Source: Halichondria panicea (lineage: Eukaryota > Porifera > Demospongiae > Suberitida > Halichondriidae). Taken from it: a stretch of 64,000 bases of DNA. The notes beneath the pieces were generated by a model. It saw only the letters and a list, made by a program, of their open reading frames with translations, did no database searches and was not told the DNA's origin. Position numbers and translations under genes: made by a program. How positions within the stretch are numbered: position 1 is the stretch's first letter; each line of letters opens with the position of its first letter. Location of the stretch: contig NC_087390.1 in assembly GCF_963675165.1 (NCBI RefSeq), positions 2,092,001 through 2,156,000 of the forward strand. The letters are read 5' to 3'. Shown here piece by piece: positions 11,901 through 22,151 of this stretch.

Positions 11901-13489
11901 TCATATTTGCATAATCTTTGTGGATAAGAGTATCAATGTCTTGTCGTACTTCAGTAACAGACCTTCGCACTTTGATTTTCCACTGCTCTGTATCATGATC
12001 AGCAGCTTGCTACAAGGAAAACACAACACTCGTCAACTATGCACACGTGAACATGCATCTGGGGTTTTTTTTACCTGTGGTACACCCTCTGATGGCACTG
12101 GTGAAATACCTGATCAGAAAAGAAAATTATTATATCGCGAACATTTGTTCTGAGGGCTCTTGAACCAAATAGTGAAAATTTGCAACCTCCAAAATTGCCC
12201 ACTATAGAAGCCACCATAAGCTCACCATGTGATTGTCTGATTTGTTTCGCTATAGGTCTCCATATCCAATCTGGCCCAGAGCTTGTGCTACTGAGGACCA
12301 TGTGATGCGTGAGTTCTCAATCAGCCACATAAGCATTCTAGTGAGGCAGTCATCACAGTCAGAGTGGTACTGGTTGTCAATGGCTTGTAGTGTACTGGGG
12401 GGAACTCCTAGAAGTGCACCAAAGTTGAACCACTTGGCACTGACCTCAGCTAGAGATTGGCTCAAAGATTGGAGAGTGGCTGCACGTATATGAATGCTAA
12501 AACATGTCATGGTTGCATTGCTACTCACGTTTATTCAAAGACGCTGTATCTTCATTTTCAGCCCTCAGGAAGCAAACATCTATATATGCAGGTTCCATTA
12601 ACATTATAGAGCATGTATAAAACTCACCATGTTCCTTACTGAGTTCCTCTGCCAGATTGCTCAGCCCAACAGTAGAAAGCGTTGAGACCACCTCCTCCCA
12701 CGTAAACTCGGTGTTACTGTCCACCACATGCTTGAGCGTATGTAACAGGCAAGACTCTGGATTCTGGTATTGCTTCTCGATTGTCTGCAATTTCTCAGCC
12801 GATATACCTAGCAAGGCTCCGAAATTGAACCACTTGTGACTGGCCTTTCCACTCAGTGCTCGAAGCAGTGACGCAAATGACACAGCAGCAGCTTTAGAAG
12901 ATGATCCAATGATAGCAGGGGATGAGTTGAAATTGTCAACAAAGAGTTCGGAGAATTTAAAAATCTTGCTGTCTAAAAAGGTCAAAAAAATCTCGTCTGA
13001 TTCGTCTGATTCTTTTCCAAGCTGAATTGAAGTGACTTTGGAAGTTGTAGAGCTGTCTTTTGCAGGGGAGCAAAGAAAAAGCTGCAAGTGAACTGTCACT
13101 GCGGTTTTGCAAGAAACTCTTGAAAAATATCTCTCAGCAATGCTATAGCAAACATTTGAGAAAGCATGAAAAAGAGATCGCCTTCCTTTGCAGGATATTG
13201 GAGGAGGTAGATCAATGGCATAGAGTGGATAGTTGTCATTGTAATAGGCTCCTTTTAGTGTGATACGGTGTTCAGTTAGCACAGTGGAGACATGCTGAGC
13301 TAGTACGACCAGTTGTACTGTGAGCTCCACCTCAGGACAGTGTAGCACAGGAATGGTACCGACCATTTTGATAACACTTGGTTGGTTGTTGAACTTGATG
13401 GGCATTCGCAGCAGAAAAAAGTCCCTGTGGTAAGCTGGGCTGGGATGGTGGATGTGAGGAGGGAGAGGGTCCAATGATTGAGCTGCCAT
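8928..13489 (-). CDS. Death domain x2 / coiled-coil / filamin x2 / AIG1-like GTPase protein (gene 2), frameshifted
   Basis: A tandem paralogue of gene 1 with the same exon plan: 13489-12628, 12579-12529, 12479-12226, 12109-12075, 12009-11452, 11400-11089 and 10982-8928. Exon lengths are identical or nearly so, except that the Death-domain-2 exon is 254 rather than 252 nt. The extra two bases turn the codons after GYGDL into a TAG stop and shift the frame. The GTPase domain has GNIGSGKT, but the loop after DTPGFGDS is about six residues shorter than in paralogues. The filamin repeats, Cys/His cluster (CRVCGHSYMQH) and coiled coils remain open over long exons. It may be a young pseudogene, or may yield a truncated two-Death-domain protein of about 380 aa. 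A sequencing error in the 2-nt site is the alternative. Confidence 0.7.
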
Positions 13490-13569
13490 TGTTGTCTGGT
13501 AGTGCACTACAGAGGTATAAAATAATTTTATCATGTGTACAGTAGGTCTAACTCACCTGCAGATGATCA

Positions 13570-14190
13570 GGTAAACCATTAACAGGTTTCACAGATTTTC
13601 ATCAACAAAATTTATAACTTATGAATTTCATTAATTAAAAATTAAAGAGAGTGGGAGTTTTAGAAATTGTTGGGCTTCCTAAACCACTCAGTGCAAGCAC
13701 AGAGGAGGTGCGGCATCAGTGTGTTGTTCCACTAAAACGAAACAGTATACAGTTGTGTGTATAGTAAATAATGGGCGTGGCATCTAACTCTGTCCCTAAC
13801 CCTAACCCTAACCCTAATCTAGCCCATTTTTACCCATCGTTTCCGGTTGTTTTGTTTTAGCGGGACTACACGCGTGCCTCGATTCAGCAATTTGTCTCTG
13901 CAATAACGTTGATGAGCGTGGGCGGAATTATGCCTCCCACGCTCAACTTTATCAGAGGCTAATTGCAAATCGAGGCACGTTTGTCGTATCTCCTCTGGTG
14001 CAAGCATAGCCTCGAGACCAGACGGACATTTAATCCCCAAAAACAGACCAGGCAGCAAAAAAAAAGAACGATAAATATCATTATAAAACCACAAACAGAG
14101 TCACAACACACCACAAAAAGTCACTTTAGCAAACATTACAACGTTTTGCTAGATCACATGGCTATTCTGACTTCTGACCTGGACCACTAA
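13570..14190. other. Intergenic with foldback and telomere-like repeat
   Basis: No exon is supported. It contains four CCCTAA-type repeats at about 13793-13817 and a foldback (about 13862-13983) with arms built on GCCTCGATT and GTGGGCGG. Confidence 0.5.
13793..13817. repeat. Short interstitial telomere-like repeat
   Basis: CCCTAA is repeated about four times in a row. It equals the animal telomere repeat TTAGGG on the other strand. The array is far too short to be a chromosome end and no other telomeric sequence surrounds it. Confidence 0.7.
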
Positions 14191-15180
14191 TTGGTTTATT
14201 TTTTGGGGCATTCTGCAAAAATATGACCCGGAAATCCGTGAAACATAAGATTAATTTGGTGTGGCCCTACTGTACTCCAAACCGTGAAAATGAAATGAAA
14301 AACACACAGTAACCCAGAGAAACACATTATGGCCAGCTTAATTGGTGACTCTAGACTATAGCTGTGCATGCATGTGTACAATTTATACTTCTGGGGAAAC
14401 ACATTATGGGCAGCCTATTGTTTTTAATACGTATAGGTGCACAATAATCATTTTACTTCTGCATGGGGAAACACGATATGGGCAGCTTATTGTTCTAAAT
14501 TATACGTAGGTGCACAATATACATTGTATACTTCTGGGGGAAAAACACATTATGGGTAGCTTTGTTCTAGTATAGGTGCACAATATACATTGTATTTTTC
14601 TGGGGAAACACATTATGTAGCTTAGATTATAGGTGCACAATGTACATTGTAGAGACTAATTCTGGGGAAACACATTATGAGCAGCTTTTATGGGACTAGC
14701 AATGTTGACAGACGTAACTATACAACACTCGTCCCCAAATAACTGTTCATATACTCTCACCATTTGCAGGTAGGGTACTGAAATGTTGAAGCTCTCATTG
14801 AGGTTAGGTTAGAGTGCCACACCACACGCACATTAGTGATATACATCGTACCAAGGTTGCCCTGGAGTGCAAATGACAGCATGGTAAAATACTATCAAGC
14901 AATATGGCTGTCAACTCTATACCAGCTCATGATGATACTTCCAAACACCCAGCCTTTCAACTGAAGAGAAGACAAGTAGGCAAAAAGTCACATTTGCGTG
15001 AACACATAAATTATAAAAACATGGATATAGTTGAATTGAGCATTTGGGAAAACAATTGGGAAAGCCCTGAAGTGCTATAGCATAACTGAAACCCTTTCTA
15101 AACACCACCAAACACATACAATGTATAGATGAACACTATATAGGCTAGCTGTTTATAATGGGAAAGCCTATAGCATAACT
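14190..15180 (-). pseudogene. BBS5: BBS5 exon 7-8 fragment with intron-8 satellite
   Basis: About 14765-14872 matches BBS5 exon 8 of the intact copy (24296-24391), including the [11 protein letters not shown] segment, but with a six-base insertion (GTTAGG). A truncated exon 7 follows near 14935-14960. To the left (14200-14690) lie copies of the AAACACATTATGGGCAGC repeat that fills BBS5 intron 8 elsewhere. The other nine exons are absent. It is a dead fragment from one unit of the tandem array. Confidence 0.8.
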
Positions 15181-15825
15181 GAAACCCTTCCTAAACAGGC
15201 TATATAATCAAATCATATATCATAGAAAAAAATTTATACGTGAAGTGCACATACGTATATACTCTTGTACAGTATACCGTTTTTGATACAGCGCCAAATC
15301 ATGAATTTAATTACACACGATACAGGGTTTGCTGTCTGTCGATTTGCTGGGCAACCAGTACTGAAGAGCAGTGATCTTGACAATTAAGGAGACCAATTAG
15401 ATACTGTATTATACCAGGGGCCGTAAGAAAATTTTTTAGGTGGGGGAGCAAAAAAAAGGAATGGGCCCTCTCCTTGCGACGCAGGGGGTGGGTCCGGGAG
15501 AGGGAAATTTCCCTTCTGTTCTGCCGTAGGCGAACTTTTTACGTTCTCAGAGATAAATAGGAGAAAGATACATAAATGAAATAATCTGCATGTGAGAGCT
15601 ATAGCAAAATAGTTTATTCGACGTGTGTTAGTGGAAGCAAAGTCACGAGCAACGTACTGCTTCAAAGTCAAGAGCAACGTACTGCTTCAAAGTCAAGCGA
15701 ATCAGTTAGCAACTTGTGTATATAAATTAAGAATATAGACGCTGGGGATTCATCGAGCTTCGTAAGAAGAATTGAAGGTCTGCAGAGGAGCCCCACCCCA
15801 TTTCACTTTAAGTTCCCCTGGTTCA

Positions 15826-15972
15826 TACGGCCCTGATAGCGGGTATATTTCAAGGGCAAACATTTTCGCGGAAATACTTTTAGAAAGGTTTTCGTGGATT
15901 TGTGGAATAGCGCTTTTTTGCAAAAACCACGAACATTTATACCCTCGAAATATACCCGCTATACGGTATACT
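15826..15972. mobile_element. MITE with TATAGCGGGTATATTTC ends
   Basis: Inverted-repeat element: the left end GATAGCGGGTATATTTCAAG pairs with the right end CTCGAAATATACCCGCTAT; internal CGCGG/CCACGAA arms extend the fold. It belongs to the same family as 57904-58239. Confidence 0.7.
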
Positions 15973-16216
15973 ATATGGCCTGCCCACATAATAATATTGT
16001 ACAACTGCTGTGCTGCATGTGTATAGGCTATACCATGTAGGGAAATTTTCACGTTTTTCGAGGGCAGATTAAAACTGGGATAAACTCCGACGCACCGGTA
16101 TTTCACATGCAAAGCTATTGGTTTCCTGGCATTGAAACGGGAATATTAGAACCAACGAAAATTTCTGCTGAGGGCTCTGGAGCTGAATAACAAAAATATC
16201 CTGCTATTATATAATT

Positions 16217-16500
16217 ATATACCGTATAGCCGGTAATTTTCAGGGGGCAAAACATTCGTGGTTGAGAAATAATAATTTAGTCACTTTGTGGATAATGGTC
16301 TATAGCCTCGATCCCAGGCCGAGTTTTCACTTTTTAGTTTTTCGCCTAACCGTTATAAAAGCGAAAACTCGGCCTGGGATCGAGGCTATGGATAATGGTT
16401 GCTATTTGCACTGAAGGAAAGGTCGCTTCATTCGTGGTCAGAGCTCCAACCACGAAAACCGCGAATATTTTGTCCTCCGGAAATTATCAGCTATACGGTA
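16217..16500. mobile_element. MITE with TACCGTATAGC ends and nested foldback
   Basis: The left end TACCGTATAGCCGGTAATTT pairs with the right end AAATTATCAGCTATACGGTA. A second foldback (about 16310-16390, TAGCCTCGATCCCAGGCC arms) sits inside, so one element appears to have inserted into another. Confidence 0.75.
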
Positions 16501-16504
16501 TATG

Positions 16505-16650
16505 TATTTGCATCAGATGTACTCCCCCTCTCAGATCATCTCGTCAGAGGCTGGAGACAAAGTGGGTGTGGTGTGGTCTCAGCAGTGGGCCCCCTGGACC
16601 TGGTCGCTATCAGAGGAGGCTAGACCACTTGACCTTAGCCACTAATTCAA
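16505..16650 (+). pseudogene. DCTN2: DCTN2-like last-exon fragment
   Basis: Sequence from TTTGCATCAGATGTACTCCC to about GACCTTAGCC matches 8443-8577 of the first DCTN2-like fragment, at lower identity and with small indels. No downstream exon remains. It marks another unit boundary of the array. Coding capacity is lost. Confidence 0.6.
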
Positions 16651-17620
16651 GCCAAAGATGGTGGGCATGTACAGTATGTTACTTATACAACAGCAACAAA
16701 TTGTTATTGCATGCATGCATGGGCAATTGCTTAGCGATGTAAAACACCAACAATTGTCAGCTAAGGTTTGGAGCTCTGGCATAACTTATATCGATTATCA
16801 GTGGATAGTCTAACATACGCATAGTTTTACAAGGGGGAGCAATGGAAATTTGTCAGCTAAGATCTACCGCAAAATCTCGATTTAAGGCGACCCTCTAAAA
16901 GCGACACTTGGCATTTCGCCCATATAGCAAACTCATTTTTTTGTGTACATTAAAACTTTACTTTTGCAAAACGTAATTATTTAAAAGTGTCGCTTTAAAT
17001 CGAGTTTTAGGATTATAGGGTTGGGATTAGGGTTAGTTATACGGTACCTTATTGTTACTATTATAAACGGGTACTAATTTTAGTGAATTTGTAATTAACG
17101 CTAAACTTTTGTATACTTTTGAGAGTATGCTAAGCAAGCTAGCCCTTTCTTCATCTGTATCTGACTCCAACTTTCCATTCAACCTTAAAACTCATACTTG
17201 TACATCTTTTGAGATATAATTATTGTGGTAATGAATTTGCTACAAATCCGCCAAAATTAGTACCCTATAAACAGAGAAAAATCTGAAAACTCTAAAATTA
17301 CTACCCGTCTATAATAGTAACATTAAGGGTAATTGTTTTACCTGTGTTTTTTTTTATTTTATTGTCTAAAAACTTTTCCAGAAACAATTTACTTCCAGAA
17401 TAATTAATGTATATGTTTTTATGATCACCCCCGTGATTCACCTAAAGGATTTCCAAACTTTTTTTGGAGAAATATCATTCACCTACACAACGGCAGCACC
17501 ATGCATTTCTTCCAATTCGCACCCTTCAAGGCAAGGGAGTTCATGCATGAGGGATGCGGAGTTTATGGTGTATATAATTATGTTATATAGTTATACTATG
17601 GTTCTAAGGATTTGTGGCAG
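16650..17620. other. Intergenic, nothing recognisable
   Basis: AT-rich sequence with a diffuse inverted repeat around 16870-17000 (CTCGATTTAAGGCGAC against GTCGCTTTAAATCGAG). No gene is seen. Confidence 0.45.
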
Positions 17621-17622
17621 TA

Positions 17623-19942
17623 CAGTAGACTCTCGTTAATCCGGTCACCCTTGGGACCATGCAGCTTGGCCGGTGTCACAGCAGATACAGTCCAGGCCAA
17701 AAATGTGTCCGGCCGGACACTAAACACTAGCGGAAATGGTCCGAACTGATTACTTTTTAGCAGAAACTGTCTGTCTATCAATAGCAGTAATTCACTGCCA
17801 AACCACCCATTGGCTAACTTTATTTTACAGCAAGGAAGTGAAAAGACAGAGTCAGAGTAAGATATTAAAGTGTAAACAGCAATAGAAGTTCTCAGTCTGA
17901 ATAAAATAATATAATAAAAAATCTAGATCTAGCTACAAAATTAATCATGAAGATTACAGATACATGAATACTTAATGACTTGTTATCATCAGTCTAGTCA
18001 GGTGGGAAAACAATGCATCACTCTATAGGAACTATGAAACAGGTCTTGTGGTATCACGCACTCTTCGCATTTTGCACATTCTATCATCTACACTCCCTGC
18101 TTCTTTGGTCTTGAGTGGAAGAGCTTCTTCCCATTGGTACATGTAATGATATACTTATTCACGGGGTGTCTCTTTTAGATCTAGTGGGCTAATCAAATCA
18201 TTACCAATCCTGTGCCAGACACTGCTGACAGGCACACAGTTTTTGTTAAGAGTGAGATTGGCTCGTTGGCAGCTATCACAAGTGTTGACATAGTTGTTTT
18301 GATCATTTCATTCTAGTAGTGCCTGCATAATATGCATGCATTTAATTATGAGCTTTTTAATACAACTGAGTGTACAACCTTAATTAAATAATGCCTGAGC
18401 TTATCTTCTCCCTAGTTTTAAATGCCCAGCTAGCTTGTCTGAATGACAAGCAGTTATGATCCTCTTCTTTCTACCCTCATCTCTGATCCACTACCTCTCT
18501 CTGCCACCATGAGTACGTGTAGTAAAGAAGGCCATCATGAATTCTGAACTTCTCCTTTAATTAATATGCTTCTCTGGCCCCTTCACTTGCATTATCCCTT
18601 TACCGGTCAAAATGTTGTAATTTTTACAACAACAATCTGGGAGGGAGCGTGCTATCAACTTGTGAATGTTGCACGATATTGGAGTTATGCTATCTACGGT
18701 TTATCCCCCCAGACAATACACACGGCACCTAGACTCGCAAGCCACTCCCTTTTCTCTGATTGGACGGGGGCGGGAGAAGAAAAGGGACTGGTGACTGGTG
18801 TAAATCAGGAATGCTATTAAATATTAATGTCACGTGCAAATTATCCAATTTATTCTGATGCGTCAAAAGCTAAAGACACACAGAAGACAAGCTAGTATAC
18901 AGATCTATCTAGCCAGCCTTTTGATTTTATAGATCCTTGTACCAGTGTCTGTTGTGCCACAACTTGTGGATTAGCATGGAACAGCTGATGAACGTAGAAA
19001 TCTTGGCAGTCCTTCTTTGAACCGAGGAGTGGCAGGGATTTAAGACAGCTTGTACAAGTCTGACTACTCTCAATTCAACTGCTGCCGTCTGCCATTATCT
19101 GTATTGTATTGTACAGGTTATTAAAAGCTTTAGGCAACCAATGACTTTCGGCTGCCAGTTCTCATCACGTAAAACTAAAACAAGCTAATCTCTGCTGGTG
19201 TCTTAGATGACTATATCCTAGCTGAATGCCTGATGATGTTATTACTCCATCATCTTCTCTTTTCTAGCACTAGCATCCATTCTTAAACTGTTGCTAAGAA
19301 GCCCGCGATCACTTTTGCAGGCTACGCAATTCTACTTAACCTCACGCAATTTTTGGATCACGTGGAAAAATCAATGAATAATCTCTACCCAAATTCTGGT
19401 AGAGACACAAAATGTGTCCCAGAGTCACCAGTCCCTTTTCTCCCGCCCCCGTCCAATCAGAGAAAAGGGAGTGGCTTGCGAGTCTACACGGCACCAGACA
19501 GGAAATGCGACGCGAACGCTGTCCGTTTATGCGCGCGCAATTAGTCCCCCGGACCGAATTATGGTGGCCGGATTTATTTCCTGTGACAACACCGGAATAG
19601 CGAGGTGGCTGCAGCTCAGAAAATAGCCGCGGCTTAAAAACGACCTTACCTCGAATCTAATGACTACTTTTGCGGTTCTTGTCTCGAGGATAATGTAGGA
19701 TAATGATGTAATTATTTGCTAAACCACACCCAAAACGTCATATCCGGCTGTAATACACATAAAATTACATTGAAAACCTTGTTTGGGACAGCCAGCACTG
19801 GCCGGTAACCGGAATAGCGAGTGGCCGTACTTCAGGGTGAGTTTTGTGCAGTAAACATATAGCTAGCATTCCGTGCCAAGCCAAATGGCCGGTATATCGA
19901 GGTGGCCGTACTTTAGGGAGCCGGAATAGCGAGAGTCTACTG
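17623..19942. mobile_element. Tigger/pogo-like DNA transposon, non-autonomous
   Basis: The left end CAGTAGACTCTCGTTAATCC and the right end CGGAATAGCGAGAGTCTACTG are inverted copies, each flanked by TA (17621-17622 and 19943-19944), as expected for the Tc1/mariner/pogo superfamily. The 2.3-kb interior has no transposase ORF. Internal copies of the motif GCCGG-AT(A/C)GCGAG-TGGCC occur at 19560-19600, 19795-19825 and 19885-19930, suggesting internal repetition near the right end. A second inverted-repeat element (18709-19500) is nested within. Confidence 0.7.
18709..19500. mobile_element. Nested inverted-repeat element
   Basis: About 85 bp at 18715-18800 (ACTCGCAAGCCACTCCCTTT then TCTGATTGGACGGGGGCGGG) recur inverted at 19418-19500. 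The roughly 620-bp spacer has no ORF of note. The same GGAGTGG..AAAGGGACTGG style of terminus occurs in the MITE at 25380-25711, so they may be related. Confidence 0.6.
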
Positions 19943-20195
19943 TAAACCCACCGAGCCCAAGGGCGCAGATACATAATTTATGCATTCCAAAGACAAGTAC
20001 ATTAACTACTCACAAACATCTATATTATACTCTGTAGATTACATGCAGGCACTGTATAGCAGGTATGTGTGTTTGATTAAAACATCAGGTTCTGAGAATT
20101 TAATTGGGGTGTGCATGCAATAATGCTAAACACTATATTAAACTATGAAACGTAATTATTACAAAGCAAATAGTCAGGATACCATAGGGTACACT

Positions 20196-21728
20196 TTACT
20201 TTCTTTTCTTGGCTTTTTGCACCACTTCCAGCTTTTTCTTGAGCTCAACTTTGGTCTTTCGAAGGTCTTCGGACTCAGGGCCAGTTGAAGCTTCAATATG
20301 TGTGTCTATTAGAGCCAATTGGTTTTCCATCAACTTTGTGTAGTTCCTTGCAATTCCCAGGGTCTCGAACTCTGTGATTGCTGCGAAAAGCTCGTCAGAC
20401 AGCTGCTGTCGTTTGGTTTCAGATCCTTGCATTTGTTCCTCAAGCTCCTCGTAAAGCAGTTTAGCTATTTCTTCATCGCCTTTGGCTTTGTTGAATTTAG
20501 CCTCCATTGCATCATTAACCACAGGTTCGAATGAAACTTGTTTCTCGAATAATTTCTCCCCATGATAGTGATGTGTGTAGCTGTGCCCACACTCAGAACA
20601 GGTGCTACCGTCCATTGCTCCACATGATCTGAATGACTCTTTATCAAATGATTTTGAAAGACCGCATGGAACATGACAGTTGCTATGGCAGTTAGTGTAA
20701 GCACACAGAGTGTTGTGGCGATCGGTTGGTTTTGCTACCCATCGTTCGTTTCGCATTGTGGTTCGAAACTCCTTGTTGAGCTCTTTTCGACTCAAAGCAG
20801 CAGTCACTTCTTCTCTCTTGTTTCTTATTTCCTTTTCCAAGCGCATCTGGTTGTCATACTCAGTAAGTGCAACCAGAACCTTACTTTCAATGGCTTGCTT
20901 CTTATCATAGAGCTCAACAAATCGATGTGTGTGAACCCGATGGAAATCTTTGATGGTGGTGCACAGTTTACTCAGAACCTGACCAGTATCTTCAAACGAT
21001 TTTTTCAGAGAGCTTGCGATTAAGTCAATACTGAGCTGGCCCTCTTTGCTCTGTGCTTTCTCAAACCGGCAGTAAGGATTTTCGATGAAAAAGATGTGCT
21101 CGACTTTCTTCCCAAAATATTCAGTTAGTGAATTCGGATCGAAGTTGAGGTCCAGTGCATCACTGGTGTTACTAAAGACAATGATTACATTGTTAAGAAT
21201 ATCTCTTGGCAAAATGGCAGTGATCTCGGACAGAACATACTGGAGCGAAACAGTGTCTCGAGATTGACGGCCATTGATGATCAGGCAGACACAGTTAATG
21301 TAGTCTTCAGATTTTAGTGCATTCACAATCTTCTTAGTATTTTCCTTGTCTTGGTCCAGACCACGAGAATCACTGAAGCCAGGAGAATCGATTACTCCAA
21401 CCTTAAGGTCTCCAACTTCAATATTGTATCGCTTGGCATCGTTTGTTTTACTTTGCATTGCATGCTCCATTGCATTTTCAAGCTTGATGTCATGGAATTT
21501 TTTGAATTTCTCGAGACCCTCAGATCCGTACCCACAGCTAAGTCTCTGCACAGTGCCGCAATTGCACAGGAGGTTTAGAAAAGAAGTCTTGCCAGATCCA
21601 GTTTCACCGATGAGAAGCATTTTGAAGGGATGGTGAGGATCTTGTCCTTTGAATGCCTGGAAAAAACCAGTAATACCATCCGAAATCTTTTCTCCTACAC
21701 CACGTTTTTTCGTTCCATGAGATGCCAT
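20196..21728 (-). CDS. AIG1/septin-like P-loop GTPase, single exon (gene 3)
   Basis: An uninterrupted 510-aa frame from MASHGTKKRG. The P-loop GETGSGKTSF is at about 41-50 and the switch-II motif reads DSPGFSDSRG, against DTPGFGDSRG in relatives. The G4 region reads FSNTSD. A conserved ENPYCRFEKA segment follows, then a Cys/His cluster (NCHSNCHVPC ... CSECGHSYTHHYH) and a C-terminal coiled coil. The domain order from the P-loop onward equals that of genes 1 and 2, but the Death domains, long coiled coil and filamin repeats are absent. Its N-terminus shares the QAFKG(Q/K)DPHHPFKM leader with genes 4 and 5. It is the most diverged of the three short GTPases. Nucleotide binding is likely; its cellular role is unknown. 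It lies directly downstream of the intact BBS5 on the same strand, separated by about 420 bp. Confidence 0.9.
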   Translation of the reverse strand: MASHGTKKRGVGEKISDGITGFFQAFKGQDPHHPFKMLLIGETGSGKTSFLNLLCNCGTVQRLSCGYGSEGLEKFKKFHDIKLENAMEHAMQSKTNDAKRYNIEVGDLKVGVIDSPGFSDSRGLDQDKENTKKIVNALKSEDYINCVCLIINGRQSRDTVSLQYVLSEITAILPRDILNNVIIVFSNTSDALDLNFDPNSLTEYFGKKVEHIFFIENPYCRFEKAQSKEGQLSIDLIASSLKKSFEDTGQVLSKLCTTIKDFHRVHTHRFVELYDKKQAIESKVLVALTEYDNQMRLEKEIRNKREEVTAALSRKELNKEFRTTMRNERWVAKPTDRHNTLCAYTNCHSNCHVPCGLSKSFDKESFRSCGAMDGSTCSECGHSYTHHYHGEKLFEKQVSFEPVVNDAMEAKFNKAKGDEEIAKLLYEELEEQMQGSETKRQQLSDELFAAITEFETLGIARNYTKLMENQLALIDTHIEASTGPESEDLRKTKVELKKKLEVVQKAKKRK

Positions 21729-21729
21729 T

Positions 21730-22150
21730 TCGTTTTGACTTAGAGCAGAGCTGGTGAGATGACTAATTCACTGTAAACTATAGGGAGCTTTAAATAGCCA
21801 AATGACAGGATGAGAAAGGTATACATGCACAGCAAAAACACATATGTTATATGGGATGCATCATCGTATTTTAGTGTTAAAATGACAGAAATTTATGTCA
21901 TTTCTACATTAAATTTCAAATGATGCATTTTATTTGAGATGTTTTATGTTATTATAACATATCTGTTTTTACTATGTGTATACAGAATGCTATGAGGGGA
22001 AAGACCAGTGACAATACCGGTACCATGATTAGAACAGTAGCAAAAGGAAGTACATGTAACAGGGAAAATGTATATTTGATGTACATGTATAAAACTGAAA
22101 GTCTATATTATTATAGCAAACATTTTATCATGGATAAGATAGTTCGTTTA
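21730..22150. other. Intergenic between gene 3 and BBS5
   Basis: Contains the 5' flank of gene 3 and the 3' flank of BBS5. No exon is supported. Inverted ATG-rich palindromes (for example around 21880-21960) are present but unremarkable. Confidence 0.4.
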
Positions 22151-22151
22151 A

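Larger units (their letters stand above)
15180..16500. other. Intergenic with MITEs
   Basis: No exon is supported. Palindromic elements lie at about 15830-15972 and 16217-16500; both have ends reading CCGTATAGC(G/C)GGTA and internal TTCGTGG/CCACGAA arms. Confidence 0.5.

Noticed and set aside
12521-12628. Read-through frame joining exon 1 and the linker exon of gene 2
   Set aside because: The intron happens to be open in gene 2, but the GTGAGT donor and TATATAG acceptor match gene 1, where the intron contains stops, so splicing is more likely.
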